A stretch of 64,000 bases of DNA from Bacteroidales bacterium UBA2287 (GTDB lineage Bacteria; Bacteroidota; Bacteroidia; Bacteroidales; Tenuifilaceae), in NCBI GenBank assembly GCA_002345675.1, contig DDWL01000066.1:1-64000 (forward strand). Reading direction: 5' to 3'. Position numbers and translations under genes: made by a program. Below are positions 25,521-34,387 of the stretch, piece after piece. The first letter of the stretch is position 1. Every line of letters begins with the position of its first letter. The notes under the pieces were generated by a model. It had not been told where the DNA came from and searched no databases. It saw only the letters and a list, made by a program, of their open reading frames with translations.

Positions 25521-26237
25521 ATGAAAAGAATTTTATTGCTTTCTGTTTTTGCATTGATTGCTTTAGCAACTCAAGCTCAACTTTTTAAAATTGGAAGATT
25601 CGACATTGGTTACATTTATGCTGGTCCTAAAATTGGAACCAACCTAGCACAAATTTCGAATTGGACAGAATTTACTGGAGTTGAAAATAAGTATCGGGCT
25701 GGATTTCAATTTGGTGCTGTTGGTGAGATTGGAATTACCAACCGATTTGCGCTTAACGGCGAGGTTACATTCATTTCAAAAGGAATTAAGCAAACATTTA
25801 TAGGTGGAGAATCGAGTTTAAATGTTAAGTACCTTGGAATTCCTTTGTTAGCAAAGTATACCTTTAAGTTCTTAGGTGTTTCGAAAATTTATGCCAAAGG
25901 GGGAACCTACACAAATATACGAACTGGAGGATCCTATGTTAGTACCTATGGATCGGGACAAACATTCGAAGAACCACTGAATAACGATGGATGGACTCGG
26001 GTCGATTGGGGTATGTCGATTGGTGCTGGTGCTGAGTACGATGCCAAGTATGGCATTTGGGGGTTCGACCTTATGTACGACCAAGGTTTTATTGATGTGC
26101 ACAAATCCGATGTAGCAAAAAATCGTAACCGCTCTTTTGGTTTTGCGCTTACATACAAATACGATGTTGTTGATCTCTTCAAGCGTATACGTGCAAAAAG
26201 GGTTGATGCTAAAGCAGCAAAAGAGGCGGGTGAATAG
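25521..26237 (+). CDS. PorT-like outer membrane beta-barrel protein
   Basis: The 238-residue protein has a signal peptide (LLLSVFALIALATQAQ). The rest is alternating strands ending in aromatic residues, as in the eight-strand PorT/OmpW-type barrels: GPKIGTNLAQIS, AGFQFGAVGEIGI, FALNGEVTFISKG, YLGIPLLAKY and FALTYKYDVVDLF. The last 20 residues (KRIRAKRVDAKAAKEAGE) form a basic helical tail that is unusual after a barrel. PorT belongs to type IX secretion and gliding in this phylum, but many PorT-family barrels have other or unknown roles. It is monocistronic with its own promoter and terminator. Confidence 0.75.
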   Translation: MKRILLLSVFALIALATQAQLFKIGRFDIGYIYAGPKIGTNLAQISNWTEFTGVENKYRAGFQFGAVGEIGITNRFALNGEVTFISKGIKQTFIGGESSLNVKYLGIPLLAKYTFKFLGVSKIYAKGGTYTNIRTGGSYVSTYGSGQTFEEPLNNDGWTRVDWGMSIGAGAEYDAKYGIWGFDLMYDQGFIDVHKSDVAKNRNRSFGFALTYKYDVVDLFKRIRAKRVDAKAAKEAGE

Positions 26238-26256
26238 TAATCATTATTTCAATTTG

Positions 26257-26283
26257 AGCCCCGTAGTATTTAACTATGGGGCT
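26257..26283 (+). terminator. Terminator of the PorT-like gene
   Basis: AGCCCCGTAGT at 26257-26267 pairs with ACTATGGGGCT at 26273-26283 (one G-T pair), followed by TTTTGTTTTTT. Confidence 0.88.
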
Positions 26284-26359
26284 TTTTGTTTTTTAAAACA
26301 ATACGATTTTCCGTATCAACTTTTTATTCTAATTTCGCATATACTAATATAAGGTCTAA

Positions 26360-27013
26360 ATGATTCTGCTTACTGCTGCAACCAAACTCGAACTAAACCC
26401 GTTCCTTTCTGCAAAATCAAATGCTAAGGTTGGAGAAGTTATACCTTTATATATTAATGGCGTTTCCGAAGTCGATGGTTTAATTACTGGTGTTGGTGCA
26501 GGGCTTACAGCAGCAAATCTTGGTTTTGCCCTTGGGCAAAAAAAATACGATCTAGTCGTTAATATTGGCATTGCAGGAAGTTTTAGCGAAGGTTTGGCCA
26601 TTGGCAATGTAGTTACTGTTTGCGAGGATTGCTTTGCCGATTACGGTGTCGATAATCGTGGAAACTTTGAAGGCATTTTCGAAATGGGTTTAATGAGTAG
26701 CAACGAGTTCCCCTTTAGTAATACGAAACTTATTAACACTTTCTCTAATGTCAATTACCCAGCTGTAAAAGCAATAACCGTTTCAACAGCCAGTGGCTCC
26801 GAGTCGATAATTGAAAATTTGAAAAAACGTTACAACCCCGATATTGAAACAATGGAGGGAGCCGCAGTTTTTTACACTTGCTTAATGGCTAAAGTTCCAT
26901 TTGTTTGTATTCGAAGCATTTCAAATCGAGTTGAACCACGCGATACCAGTGCATGGAATATCCCTTTGGCTATTGAAAATCTTCACACAGCAACACTCGA
27001 TATTTTGAAATAG
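26360..27013 (+). CDS. mqnB: Futalosine hydrolase
   Basis: The 217-residue protein is a nucleoside phosphorylase-like hydrolase that cleaves futalosine to dehypoxanthine futalosine and hypoxanthine, in the futalosine route to menaquinone. It has VGAGLTAANLGFAL, NIGIAGSF, the purine-pocket stretch ETMEGAAVFYTCLM and FVCIRSISNRVEPRD. The MqnD gene starts 17 bp after its stop, which fixes the function better than the fold alone. The pair supplies respiratory quinone. Confidence 0.93.
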   Translation: MILLTAATKLELNPFLSAKSNAKVGEVIPLYINGVSEVDGLITGVGAGLTAANLGFALGQKKYDLVVNIGIAGSFSEGLAIGNVVTVCEDCFADYGVDNRGNFEGIFEMGLMSSNEFPFSNTKLINTFSNVNYPAVKAITVSTASGSESIIENLKKRYNPDIETMEGAAVFYTCLMAKVPFVCIRSISNRVEPRDTSAWNIPLAIENLHTATLDILK

Positions 27014-27030
27014 TTATAAAACTGCGTTTT

Positions 27031-27861
27031 ATGAACCTGAGCCTTGCTTTTTCAACTTGTCCAAACGATACCTTTATTTTCGATGCAATTGTTAACAAGC
27101 GTATCGATTTAGGATCACTTTCGTTCTCGTTAAGCCTTGCCGACATTGACGTGCTTAACGCAATAGCCGAAAAGGGCGAACCCGATATTGTAAAAGTAAG
27201 CTATGCTACTTACCCCTTTATTAGCGAAAACTACCAAATGCTCGCATCGGGAAGTGCGCTTGGTAAAGGAGTAGGTCCGCTTGTAATTTCGAAACGCAAA
27301 ATTTATCCCGACGAACTTCCATACGCTAAAATTGCTGTTCCAGGCTTGCGAACTACAGCAAATTTACTTTTTTCAATTTTTTACCCAACTTCAACAAGTA
27401 AAAAGGTTTACCTCTTTTCCGATATCGAAGAGGCCATTCTGTTGAACGAAGTTGATGCGGGTATAGTAATACACGAAAATCGCTTCACGTATCAGCTAAA
27501 GGGGCTACAGCGAATTGTCGATTTGGGCGAATTATGGGAGAAATCGACTAATTTGCCAATTCCTCTTGGCGGTATTGCAGTTAAGCGTAGTTTACCCTTC
27601 GAAATAAAAATGAAGGTACAGCAAATTGTGAAGAATAGCGTCGAATATGCTTTTGCAAATCCAAACGACAGTAAAAAGTTTGTAAGTCAGCACGCACAAG
27701 AACTCGATAGTGCTACAATTCAAAAACACATCGACCTATATGTTAATGGCTACTCTGTAGATCTTGGACAAAAAGGAATCGAAGCTATTTCGGCTCTCTG
27801 GCAAAAAGGTGCAACGGTAGGCTTTTGCCCAACTTCAGCTCAGGAGTGTTTTGTTATGTAA
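27031..27861 (+). CDS. mqnD: 1,4-dihydroxy-6-naphthoate synthase
   Basis: The 276-residue protein matches MqnD, which converts cyclic dehypoxanthine futalosine to 1,4-dihydroxy-6-naphthoate. Landmarks are LAFSTCPNDTFIFDA at the N terminus, PDIVKVSYATYP, GSALGKGVGPLV, AVPGLRTTANLL, VDAGIVIHENRFTY and PLGGIAVKRSL. The fold is that of periplasmic-binding-protein-like enzymes but without a signal peptide. It is co-transcribed with mqnB. The other pathway genes (mqnA, mqnC, mqnE) are not in this window. Confidence 0.94.
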   Translation: MNLSLAFSTCPNDTFIFDAIVNKRIDLGSLSFSLSLADIDVLNAIAEKGEPDIVKVSYATYPFISENYQMLASGSALGKGVGPLVISKRKIYPDELPYAKIAVPGLRTTANLLFSIFYPTSTSKKVYLFSDIEEAILLNEVDAGIVIHENRFTYQLKGLQRIVDLGELWEKSTNLPIPLGGIAVKRSLPFEIKMKVQQIVKNSVEYAFANPNDSKKFVSQHAQELDSATIQKHIDLYVNGYSVDLGQKGIEAISALWQKGATVGFCPTSAQECFVM

Positions 27862-27990
27862 GAAAGTCCACAGTCCACAGTCCTCAGTCTTCAGTTCGCA
27901 GTCGGCAGCCTTCAGTCTTCCAGCACTAAGCCCTTTGCTCTTCGCTCTCCGCCATTCAGTCATCCAATATCCAACATCCAATCAATCAAT
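27862..27990. repeat. Intergenic degenerate repeat array after mqnD
   Basis: Words AGTCCACAGTCC, CAGTCTTCAGTTCGCAGTC, GGCAGCCTTCAGTCTTCC and then CATCCAATATCCAACATCC follow mqnD. The words CAGTCTTC and TTCGCAGTC also occur at 17480-17500. A frame open from 27851 to 28051 runs through it but is only repeat. Confidence 0.65.
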
Positions 27991-28140
27991 CTTTTTTGAC
28001 GAACACATCTATTCCGTTGACAATCAGCTTAACGTTTTCTTTTTTATTTAGTTTATGTTTAAAACCTTTGTAAATTATTGGTAGTTAATTAATTTTATAT
28101 TAATTTTAATTTAACAATTCAACACTAATAATGTAACTTA

Positions 28141-28329
28141 ATGATAGAGACAGTTAATATGGAGTTACCACTACTTGGGAGAAAGAAGATACTTTTAGAA
28201 AAAATTGAAACTATCGAGAGTAATTGGCATGTTGAGGTTTGGGTTGTGCACTACTACTTCCTTCGAATGGAAATTTTTTCACAAAAAAAAGAGATTATTG
28301 TACGTAACAAAGAGAATATCCGAAAGTAA
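28141..28329 (+). CDS. Small hypothetical protein
   Basis: I do not recognise it. It would encode 62 residues, with a charged C terminus (SQKKEIIVRNKENIRK) and no signal peptide. It is the only plausible frame upstream of a strong terminator 22 bp past its stop, in a 686-bp gap that otherwise holds repeats. A transcript clearly ends here, and mqnD's own transcript could read through. A second frame from 28205 to 28408 crosses the terminator and is unlikely. It could also be a small RNA. Confidence 0.35.
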   Translation: MIETVNMELPLLGRKKILLEKIETIESNWHVEVWVVHYYFLRMEIFSQKKEIIVRNKENIRK

Positions 28330-28351
28330 ACATCTTTTGGTAGAATTGTTT

Positions 28352-28377
28352 AAGCAGGTTTTTTACCTGCTTTTTTT
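28352..28377 (+). terminator. Strong intrinsic terminator
   Basis: AAGCAGGT at 28352-28359 pairs perfectly with ACCTGCTT at 28365-28372 around a T5 loop, followed by seven Ts. It separates the small reading frame from the E2 promoter. Confidence 0.9.
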
Positions 28378-28431
28378 ATTTGTGAATTTTGTACCCATTT
28401 GTTGTTAAGGGTTTTTATAATAGAACCCGAA

Positions 28432-28463
28432 TTGCGCAAACGAAATCAAATTGCCTATATTTG
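28432..28463 (+). promoter_or_regulatory. Promoter of the E2 acyltransferase gene
   Basis: TTG at 28432-28434 and TATATTTG at 28456-28463 are 21 bp apart, matching the Bacteroidota pattern. The start codon is 85 bases downstream. Confidence 0.55.
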
Positions 28464-28547
28464 ATTTGTTTTTTAGTAATTGGCTCCAACATTTTGGCAA
28501 CAAAGGTGTTTCTACCAAAAAGCTTAGTAAATCGAAAATAGTTATTT

Positions 28548-29810
28548 ATGCAAAATGTAGAAGTGTTTCTTCCAGCCATGGGCGAAGGTATTACCGACGC
28601 AACCATTACTCGTTGGTTGGTTGCTATTGGAACAGCAGTAAGCGAAGATCAGCCTTTAGTTGAAATTGCGACCGACAAGGTCGATTCGGAAGTTCCAAGC
28701 CCTGTTACGGGCGTTGTTAAGCAGTTGCTCTTTACCGAAGGTCATGTGGCAAAAGTTGGCGATGCTCTTTTGGTAATTGAAACGGCAGAAAGCGAACCGA
28801 AAATAAATGCAGAAAGTAAAAAGCAACCTGAAGCAAAATTGGAAGATAAAGAGCCTTTGTTACACAAAAAGGCTGCTCATCAAAGTAATGAATCGAAATA
28901 CTCAGGAGTAGGTCTTAGTCCTTTGGTTCTATCCATTGCAAAGCGCGAAGGAATTGGAGGTGATGAGTTAAAACAAATTGAGGGAACTGGCTTAAACCAG
29001 CGAATTACTCGCGACGATATTCTCCTGTACTTAAGCAGTAAAAGTAAGGTAATCGAAACTCAAAAACCAGTAAGTGTAAATCCAGCCAAAACTTCTGCCG
29101 AAGGATTGGCATTTGAGGTTGTGCCAATGGACCGCATGCGTAAGCTTATTGCACAACACATGGTTCATTCCATTCAAACGTCGGCTCACGTTACCTCTTT
29201 TATCGAAGTTGACGTGACCAGTATTGTAAATTGGCGGAATAGCATAAAAGAAAGCTTTCAAAAGCGCGAAGGTCAAAAGTTAACGCTAACCCCAATTTTT
29301 ATCGAAGCAGTTGCTAAAACTGTTCGGAACTTTCCTGGAATTAATAGTTCTGTTGAAGGCGACAACTTAATTGTAAAGCGAAATATAAATATTGGCATTG
29401 CCGCTGCGCTTCCAAATGGCAATTTAATTGTTCCTGTGGTAAAGGATGCCGACAAACTGAGTATTGCAGGGTTGGCTAATCAGGTTAACGATTTGTCGGC
29501 ACGCGCAAAGCAAAATAAGCTTAACCCCGACGAAATTCAAGGGGGAACATTTACCATTACTAACCTTGGAATGTTCGATACGCTAACCGGAACGCCCATA
29601 ATTAATCAGCCACAGGTTGCCATACTGGCAATTGGCGCAATTGTTAAACGTGTAGTTGTTGTTGAAACACAGCAGGGCGACACCATAGCAATTCGAAGTA
29701 TGGCAGTTCTTTCTCTGTCGTACGATCACCGCGTTGTCGATGGTGCTTTAGCAGGGATGTTTCTTAAATCGCTTCGCGATATGCTTCAAAATTCAACCCC
29801 GAACTACTAG
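28548..29810 (+). CDS. 2-oxoacid dehydrogenase E2, dihydrolipoyl acyltransferase
   Basis: The 420-residue protein is the E2 core of a 2-oxoacid dehydrogenase complex. One lipoyl domain (residues 1-78) carries the lipoyl lysine in EIATDKVDSEV. A peripheral-subunit binding domain (about 122-162) starts LSPLVLSIAKREGI. The C-terminal catalytic domain ends with LSLSYDHRVVDGALAGMFL, holding the active-site His and Asp. The short single lipoyl arm and the match to the fused E1 at 13273 suggest a branched-chain or general 2-oxoacid dehydrogenase. It stands alone behind its own promoter; the E3 (lipoamide dehydrogenase) gene is not in this window. Confidence 0.9.
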   Translation: MQNVEVFLPAMGEGITDATITRWLVAIGTAVSEDQPLVEIATDKVDSEVPSPVTGVVKQLLFTEGHVAKVGDALLVIETAESEPKINAESKKQPEAKLEDKEPLLHKKAAHQSNESKYSGVGLSPLVLSIAKREGIGGDELKQIEGTGLNQRITRDDILLYLSSKSKVIETQKPVSVNPAKTSAEGLAFEVVPMDRMRKLIAQHMVHSIQTSAHVTSFIEVDVTSIVNWRNSIKESFQKREGQKLTLTPIFIEAVAKTVRNFPGINSSVEGDNLIVKRNINIGIAAALPNGNLIVPVVKDADKLSIAGLANQVNDLSARAKQNKLNPDEIQGGTFTITNLGMFDTLTGTPIINQPQVAILAIGAIVKRVVVVETQQGDTIAIRSMAVLSLSYDHRVVDGALAGMFLKSLRDMLQNSTPNY

Positions 29811-30284
29811 AATAGTTTTGCTTATAACTCTAAACTCTATTTGACGGTTTACTAAAATATGTTCGAAACTGTACATGAATATTTATTTGTAACTCATAAT
29901 TTATAGTTAAACCAAGAGTATTTATATGAGATATAATTTGTTTGCTAAACTAACTTGGGTGTGTATTTCATGTAAATACGTGCTAAATATCACGGCGCCA
30001 TGAGAGACTGTATTTTTTTAACTAAATTTTAAAATATAGGATTTTTCTTTGTATATTTGATTTTTGCTAGCAAAATTGAAGTTTTTTAATATGCTTCAAT
30101 AGGCAAGAATGAGTTTAAACGTATCAGTTATTTAATTTGCATAATTCCAATTAGTTATTGTGTTTATATGTTTGCATTTATTTTTTTTTTACTTTTGGTA
30201 ACTTTTTAAATGTATTTATAATCCTTTTCAAATGCTTATAAGTATTTATTCTGTAGGTTTTGAACGGTATTTAATTTGGGCTGA
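29811..30284. other. AT-rich gap without a gene
   Basis: The 474 bases between E2 and the first TPR/propeller gene are very AT-rich. TATATTTG at 30052-30059 and TATGTTTG at 30167-30174 fit the -7 consensus and may serve the downstream gene, but neither has a well-spaced TTG. No RNA gene or hairpin terminator was found. Confidence 0.45.
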
Positions 30285-31667
30285 ATGTATAAAAATCTAC
30301 TATCTTTTATAATTGTATCGGTCATTTCGGTTTCGCTTTCAGCGCAAAAAGCCAATTATTATAAGAGGGTTTTTGTCGATGCGGAATACTATCTTTTATA
30401 CGAAGAGTATAAGGATGCACTACCGCTATACCTCGAAATTTATAATACATACACCGAAAATTCCAATATTTGTTACCGCATTGGTATTTGCTACTTAAAT
30501 ATTCGAAACGAAAAGCATAAGTCTATCCCTTTCTTCGAAAAAGCTATTCGAAACGTGTCCGACACATACAAAGAGGGCTACTTTACCGAAACGCAAGCCC
30601 CACGCGAAGTTTTTTTACATTATGGACGAGCCTTACGCGTAAAAGGAGATTTCGAAAAAGCAAGGCAGGCTTTCGAAACATACAAAAGTATGCTTCCCGA
30701 AAAGGAACTGTCGAATATTGAGGTTGTTCAAAAAGAAATTAAATCGCTCGAATTCGCCGAACAAATGAAGGCAAATCCTATTGCGGCTAAATTTACGTCG
30801 GTAGGTCGAACAATAAATACACGTTTCCCCGAAGTAAATCCAACGGTATCGAGCGATTATAAAGTAATGGTTTATACATCCATTCAGCAGTTTTACAACG
30901 CCCTTCTTGTTAGTAAATTCGAAAATAATGAATGGACTTTCCCTGTTAATATTAACACACAAACATTAGCCGATGGGCCAATTCAAAATGTTGGAATGTC
31001 GGGTGATGGCAATACAATAGTGCTTGCACGTAACGACAACGACATTTTTAACCTTTACACATCAACTTACGATACCACAAAAAAATCGTGGAATCCAATT
31101 GTTAAACTGCCAAAAGAAGTGAACACCCGTTACTGGGAAACTCATGGGTCGTTTAGCAAAAATGGCGATACGTTATTCTTTTCAAGTAACAAACCTGGAG
31201 GTAAAGGCGGATTCGATATTTACATGTCAACTAAAGTTGCAACAGGATGGTCGCAGCCTCAAACACTTGGTGATGCTATTAATACATCATTCGATGAAAG
31301 TTCGCCAGTTGTTTCGACCGATGGAAAAAGACTTTACTTCTCATCGAATGGTCATCCAACAATGGGTGGTTTCGATATTTTTGTGTCGCATAAACGCGAA
31401 GGGAAATGGACAAAGCCAGTTAATTTAGGCTACCCCCTTAATTCGCCCGATGACGATAATTTCTTTTTCCCAATAGGTGATGGTTCACGTGGACTTATTT
31501 CAAAAACATTTGCTGAATCGAGCGGTGAAGATGATATTTACCTTGTCGAATTTCTAACTCAACCTAACGAAAATAATACTAATGACCTTTCGGCTTCTCC
31601 TATTACTTTAGAGAAAAGTAAATCCCAGTCATTCAATCCCTCAAATGGGCATTTAGCAGTGCCATAA
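30285..31667 (+). CDS. TPR plus WD40-like beta-propeller protein, short paralogue
   Basis: The 460-residue protein is exported (signal peptide ending SLSAQ). Residues 25-165 form TPR-like helices starting with KRVFVDAEYYLLYEEYKDALPLYLEIY. Residues 175-430 hold PD40/WD40-like propeller repeats such as SPVVSTDGKRLYFSSNG and the GGFDIYMS/GGFDIFVS pair. It ends in a short Ser/Asn-rich tail with no OmpA domain. The plan is the first half of PorE-type proteins of the type IX secretion/gliding machinery. It is the first of three tandem paralogues on the same strand, 173 bp before the next. Function is inferred from family only. Confidence 0.75.
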   Translation: MYKNLLSFIIVSVISVSLSAQKANYYKRVFVDAEYYLLYEEYKDALPLYLEIYNTYTENSNICYRIGICYLNIRNEKHKSIPFFEKAIRNVSDTYKEGYFTETQAPREVFLHYGRALRVKGDFEKARQAFETYKSMLPEKELSNIEVVQKEIKSLEFAEQMKANPIAAKFTSVGRTINTRFPEVNPTVSSDYKVMVYTSIQQFYNALLVSKFENNEWTFPVNINTQTLADGPIQNVGMSGDGNTIVLARNDNDIFNLYTSTYDTTKKSWNPIVKLPKEVNTRYWETHGSFSKNGDTLFFSSNKPGGKGGFDIYMSTKVATGWSQPQTLGDAINTSFDESSPVVSTDGKRLYFSSNGHPTMGGFDIFVSHKREGKWTKPVNLGYPLNSPDDDNFFFPIGDGSRGLISKTFAESSGEDDIYLVEFLTQPNENNTNDLSASPITLEKSKSQSFNPSNGHLAVP

Positions 31668-31840
31668 TTTTAATGGCTTTCTCAAAAATTTCGTGTCGTT
31701 CTTTTTTTGTTTTTAAATAACTTTATTCATTTGATAACTGTTAACTAATAATTGAACCATTTTATAACTTGCATATGTTCTTTTAATAGTTTTTTATACT
31801 CTTAACAAGCATCGACTTATCGATATTATAAACATTCAGT

Positions 31841-34204
31841 ATGAGTTTTTCTTCTTTTAAACCATTTATCTTTACTATCCTTTTTTTAGGTTGCTTCTCA
31901 TTAGCTTTTGCCCAATCGCAAAAGGAAATCGACGAAACATATAGAGATGCCAATTCCTATTTCTACTTCGAAGATTACGAAGAGGCTTTAGCCCTATATT
32001 TAAAAATATATAATGCCCTACCCAATAACAGTAACCTCGACTACCGAATTGGTATTTGCTACCTAAATATATCGGGAAGCAAGCATCGCGCTCAAGAGTA
32101 CCTTGCAAGAGCTGCCGTAAATACTACCAAACGTTACAATGAGCAATCGGTTCGCGAAACAAAAGCTCCACTTGATGCCGTTTTTTACTTAGGGAATGCA
32201 TACTTTGTTACAAATCAACTTGCTAAAGCCGAGGAAACATACGATAAATTTTTTTCCAGCATTCGTAACGAGGCCAGTTACAATATGGCGTATTTTAAGC
32301 ACCAAGTGAATAGCTTAAAAACTTCGAGGGTTTTACAGCGTTACCCAATAAATTTTATACGTGAAAATCTGGGTGAACCAATAAACGATAGGTTTTCGAA
32401 TTTTAATCCTGTTGTTTCGGGAAACGGAAAAGTGTTAGCTTATACAACAAAGCGTCGGTTTCAGAATGTAGTATTTATTGCACAAAAACAAGGTAAAGGG
32501 TGGGGTAAACCTCAAAATATTACTCTCGACCTAATGGTCGATGGAAACGTAAATACCCTCTCGCTTTCGTTCAATGGTGATAGGCTATACCTGTTTCGCG
32601 ACGACAACCATGATGGCAATATTTATGTTTCGAAATTTGAAGATAGTAAGTGGACTCCCATTCAGCGACTAAACGAAAACATAAATACTCCCTACTACGA
32701 AACTCATGCGTCGGAGTCGCCCGACGGTAATACACTTTATTTCACTAGCAATAGGCCAAATGGGTTTGGCGATTTAGATATTTATGTTTCGGAAAAAAAT
32801 AGTTTGGGCGATTGGGGCAGCCCCCAAAATTTAGGTGCTTCAATAAATACTCGTTTTAACGAGAATTCTCCGTTTTTAAACTCATCGGGCGATTTGCTCT
32901 TTTTTAGCTCCGAAGGGCATAATACCGTTGGTGGCTACGACATTTATTTTTCTCAAATACAAGGCGACGGTAAGTGGTCGAAGCCAATAAATGTTGGCTA
33001 TCCACTAAATACTACCGACGATGAAGTTTTCTTTCAGCCTATTGATGATGGCTCTGTCGGACTAATGGCCATATACGATACCGAAGGATTTGGAGAAACC
33101 GATTTGCATAAGTTCGATATTTTTCTGCCACGTTACAATAAATCAATTGTAACATCTGTGGATCTTGCAGCCCATAAAACCGACGTATTTCCAAAAACTA
33201 TTGTCATCGATACAATTAATTACTCGGGAGTTGCAGTTTTCGATAAGGCTAATAGCAAACTACTTGAATATATTGAAACCAACAAGCTTGTAAAGCTTTT
33301 CTTTGCTGGAAATAGTTACGACATGCGTGACCAAGGCAAGGCTGCCAAAAGCCTAGCAATTTCGTTGCCTGTTAAAAAAGAAACCGAAAAGTTCGAAATG
33401 CCTAGTCAAGGCTTAGTTGCAACCGAACAATTAGCAGCAAAAGAGGCTCGTGTTAAAACTGAAAAGAGAAACCCAATTTTTGGTGAAAGCGCTTTAGTCG
33501 AAACCGATTCGTTACTACAATCAAAAGTGCTTTTGGCAAGTAATCTCGATAGTGTTTCTCGTTTGCAAATGGAGAAGGATATTGCAAACCTTTCCCGCAT
33601 TGTAGTCAAGTTATCTAGTAGTGAACTAAAGTCTCTATTGTCAAACGAATTGAATCGTAATTGGAAGGTTTCAGCATCACTTGCCCTGCGTCATGCATCA
33701 GCAATAGTTAAACTTGCCGATTCGCTTGGAAATTATGTTGAATTTCTCGATGCATTCTCAAAAGTTGCCGATGTTGTTACGCAGCAAAGTTTTGGCGCTC
33801 AACCCCGACAGGTACGTCAAATTTCTACCGCTAATAACGACGATGAATTCTTCTATAAATTTCAGCAAATGAAGAAAAGGGCCTCGTCTGAATTAGGCTT
33901 TTTACTCGATCAAGTAATTATTTCAAACCAAGATGTTAACTCATTTAGCGCTCTTTGGGACTATCTTAAAAAGAAAAAATTTGCTGAAATTTCTCCATAT
34001 CTTCCAGAGTTACTCGAACTCCTATCATTCTATAGTATCGAAAACTATCACGCACTGCCTCAGCATAAAAAGGAAGAGTTAGAAAAATACATCGAAACCC
34101 CTGCTGTTTCAATGAAAAATATTATTGGTTTGTCGAGTATTTTTATCATTCTTTTAATTGCAATTTTTTTCCTTCGAAAATATCTTAAGCGGTATAAAAA
34201 ATAA
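31841..34204 (+). CDS. TPR plus WD40-like propeller protein with a C-terminal membrane helix
   Basis: The 787-residue second paralogue has a signal peptide (LGCFSLAFAQ), the TPR block (YEEALALYLKIYNALP) and the propeller (DGNTLYFTSNRPNGFGDLDIYVS and later GGYDIYFSQ). After about residue 440 it is unlike its neighbours. There is a Lys/Glu-rich linker, then helical stretches of unknown kind, and residues 757-782 form a hydrophobic helix followed by RKYLKRYKK. That tail would anchor it in the inner membrane with the bulk in the periplasm. No OmpA domain is present. The linker and helical region match no domain I recognise. Confidence 0.75.
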   Translation: MSFSSFKPFIFTILFLGCFSLAFAQSQKEIDETYRDANSYFYFEDYEEALALYLKIYNALPNNSNLDYRIGICYLNISGSKHRAQEYLARAAVNTTKRYNEQSVRETKAPLDAVFYLGNAYFVTNQLAKAEETYDKFFSSIRNEASYNMAYFKHQVNSLKTSRVLQRYPINFIRENLGEPINDRFSNFNPVVSGNGKVLAYTTKRRFQNVVFIAQKQGKGWGKPQNITLDLMVDGNVNTLSLSFNGDRLYLFRDDNHDGNIYVSKFEDSKWTPIQRLNENINTPYYETHASESPDGNTLYFTSNRPNGFGDLDIYVSEKNSLGDWGSPQNLGASINTRFNENSPFLNSSGDLLFFSSEGHNTVGGYDIYFSQIQGDGKWSKPINVGYPLNTTDDEVFFQPIDDGSVGLMAIYDTEGFGETDLHKFDIFLPRYNKSIVTSVDLAAHKTDVFPKTIVIDTINYSGVAVFDKANSKLLEYIETNKLVKLFFAGNSYDMRDQGKAAKSLAISLPVKKETEKFEMPSQGLVATEQLAAKEARVKTEKRNPIFGESALVETDSLLQSKVLLASNLDSVSRLQMEKDIANLSRIVVKLSSSELKSLLSNELNRNWKVSASLALRHASAIVKLADSLGNYVEFLDAFSKVADVVTQQSFGAQPRQVRQISTANNDDEFFYKFQQMKKRASSELGFLLDQVIISNQDVNSFSALWDYLKKKKFAEISPYLPELLELLSFYSIENYHALPQHKKEELEKYIETPAVSMKNIIGLSSIFIILLIAIFFLRKYLKRYKK

Positions 34205-34387
34205 TTTTTGTATAAGCAATCAAAAGTGTAGCCCATTTTCACTCGTTTTATCCATTAATGCGATATTTTTAATGGTCTAATCTAGGTCGTTATTTCTGTT
34301 TTTTGCTATATTTGCTTAATGTCGTTTTTGTAAGGGCTTTGTAATCCTTTCAATATTACATTTAATTAATGCATAGGCGGGATAGCA

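Noticed and set aside
27851..28051. 66-residue plus-strand frame after mqnD
   Set aside because: It consists of the degenerate repeat array (Ser/Gln-rich by composition) and not of coding sequence.
28205..28408. 67-residue frame overlapping the terminator
   Set aside because: It runs through the perfect terminator hairpin, so it is unlikely to be translated.
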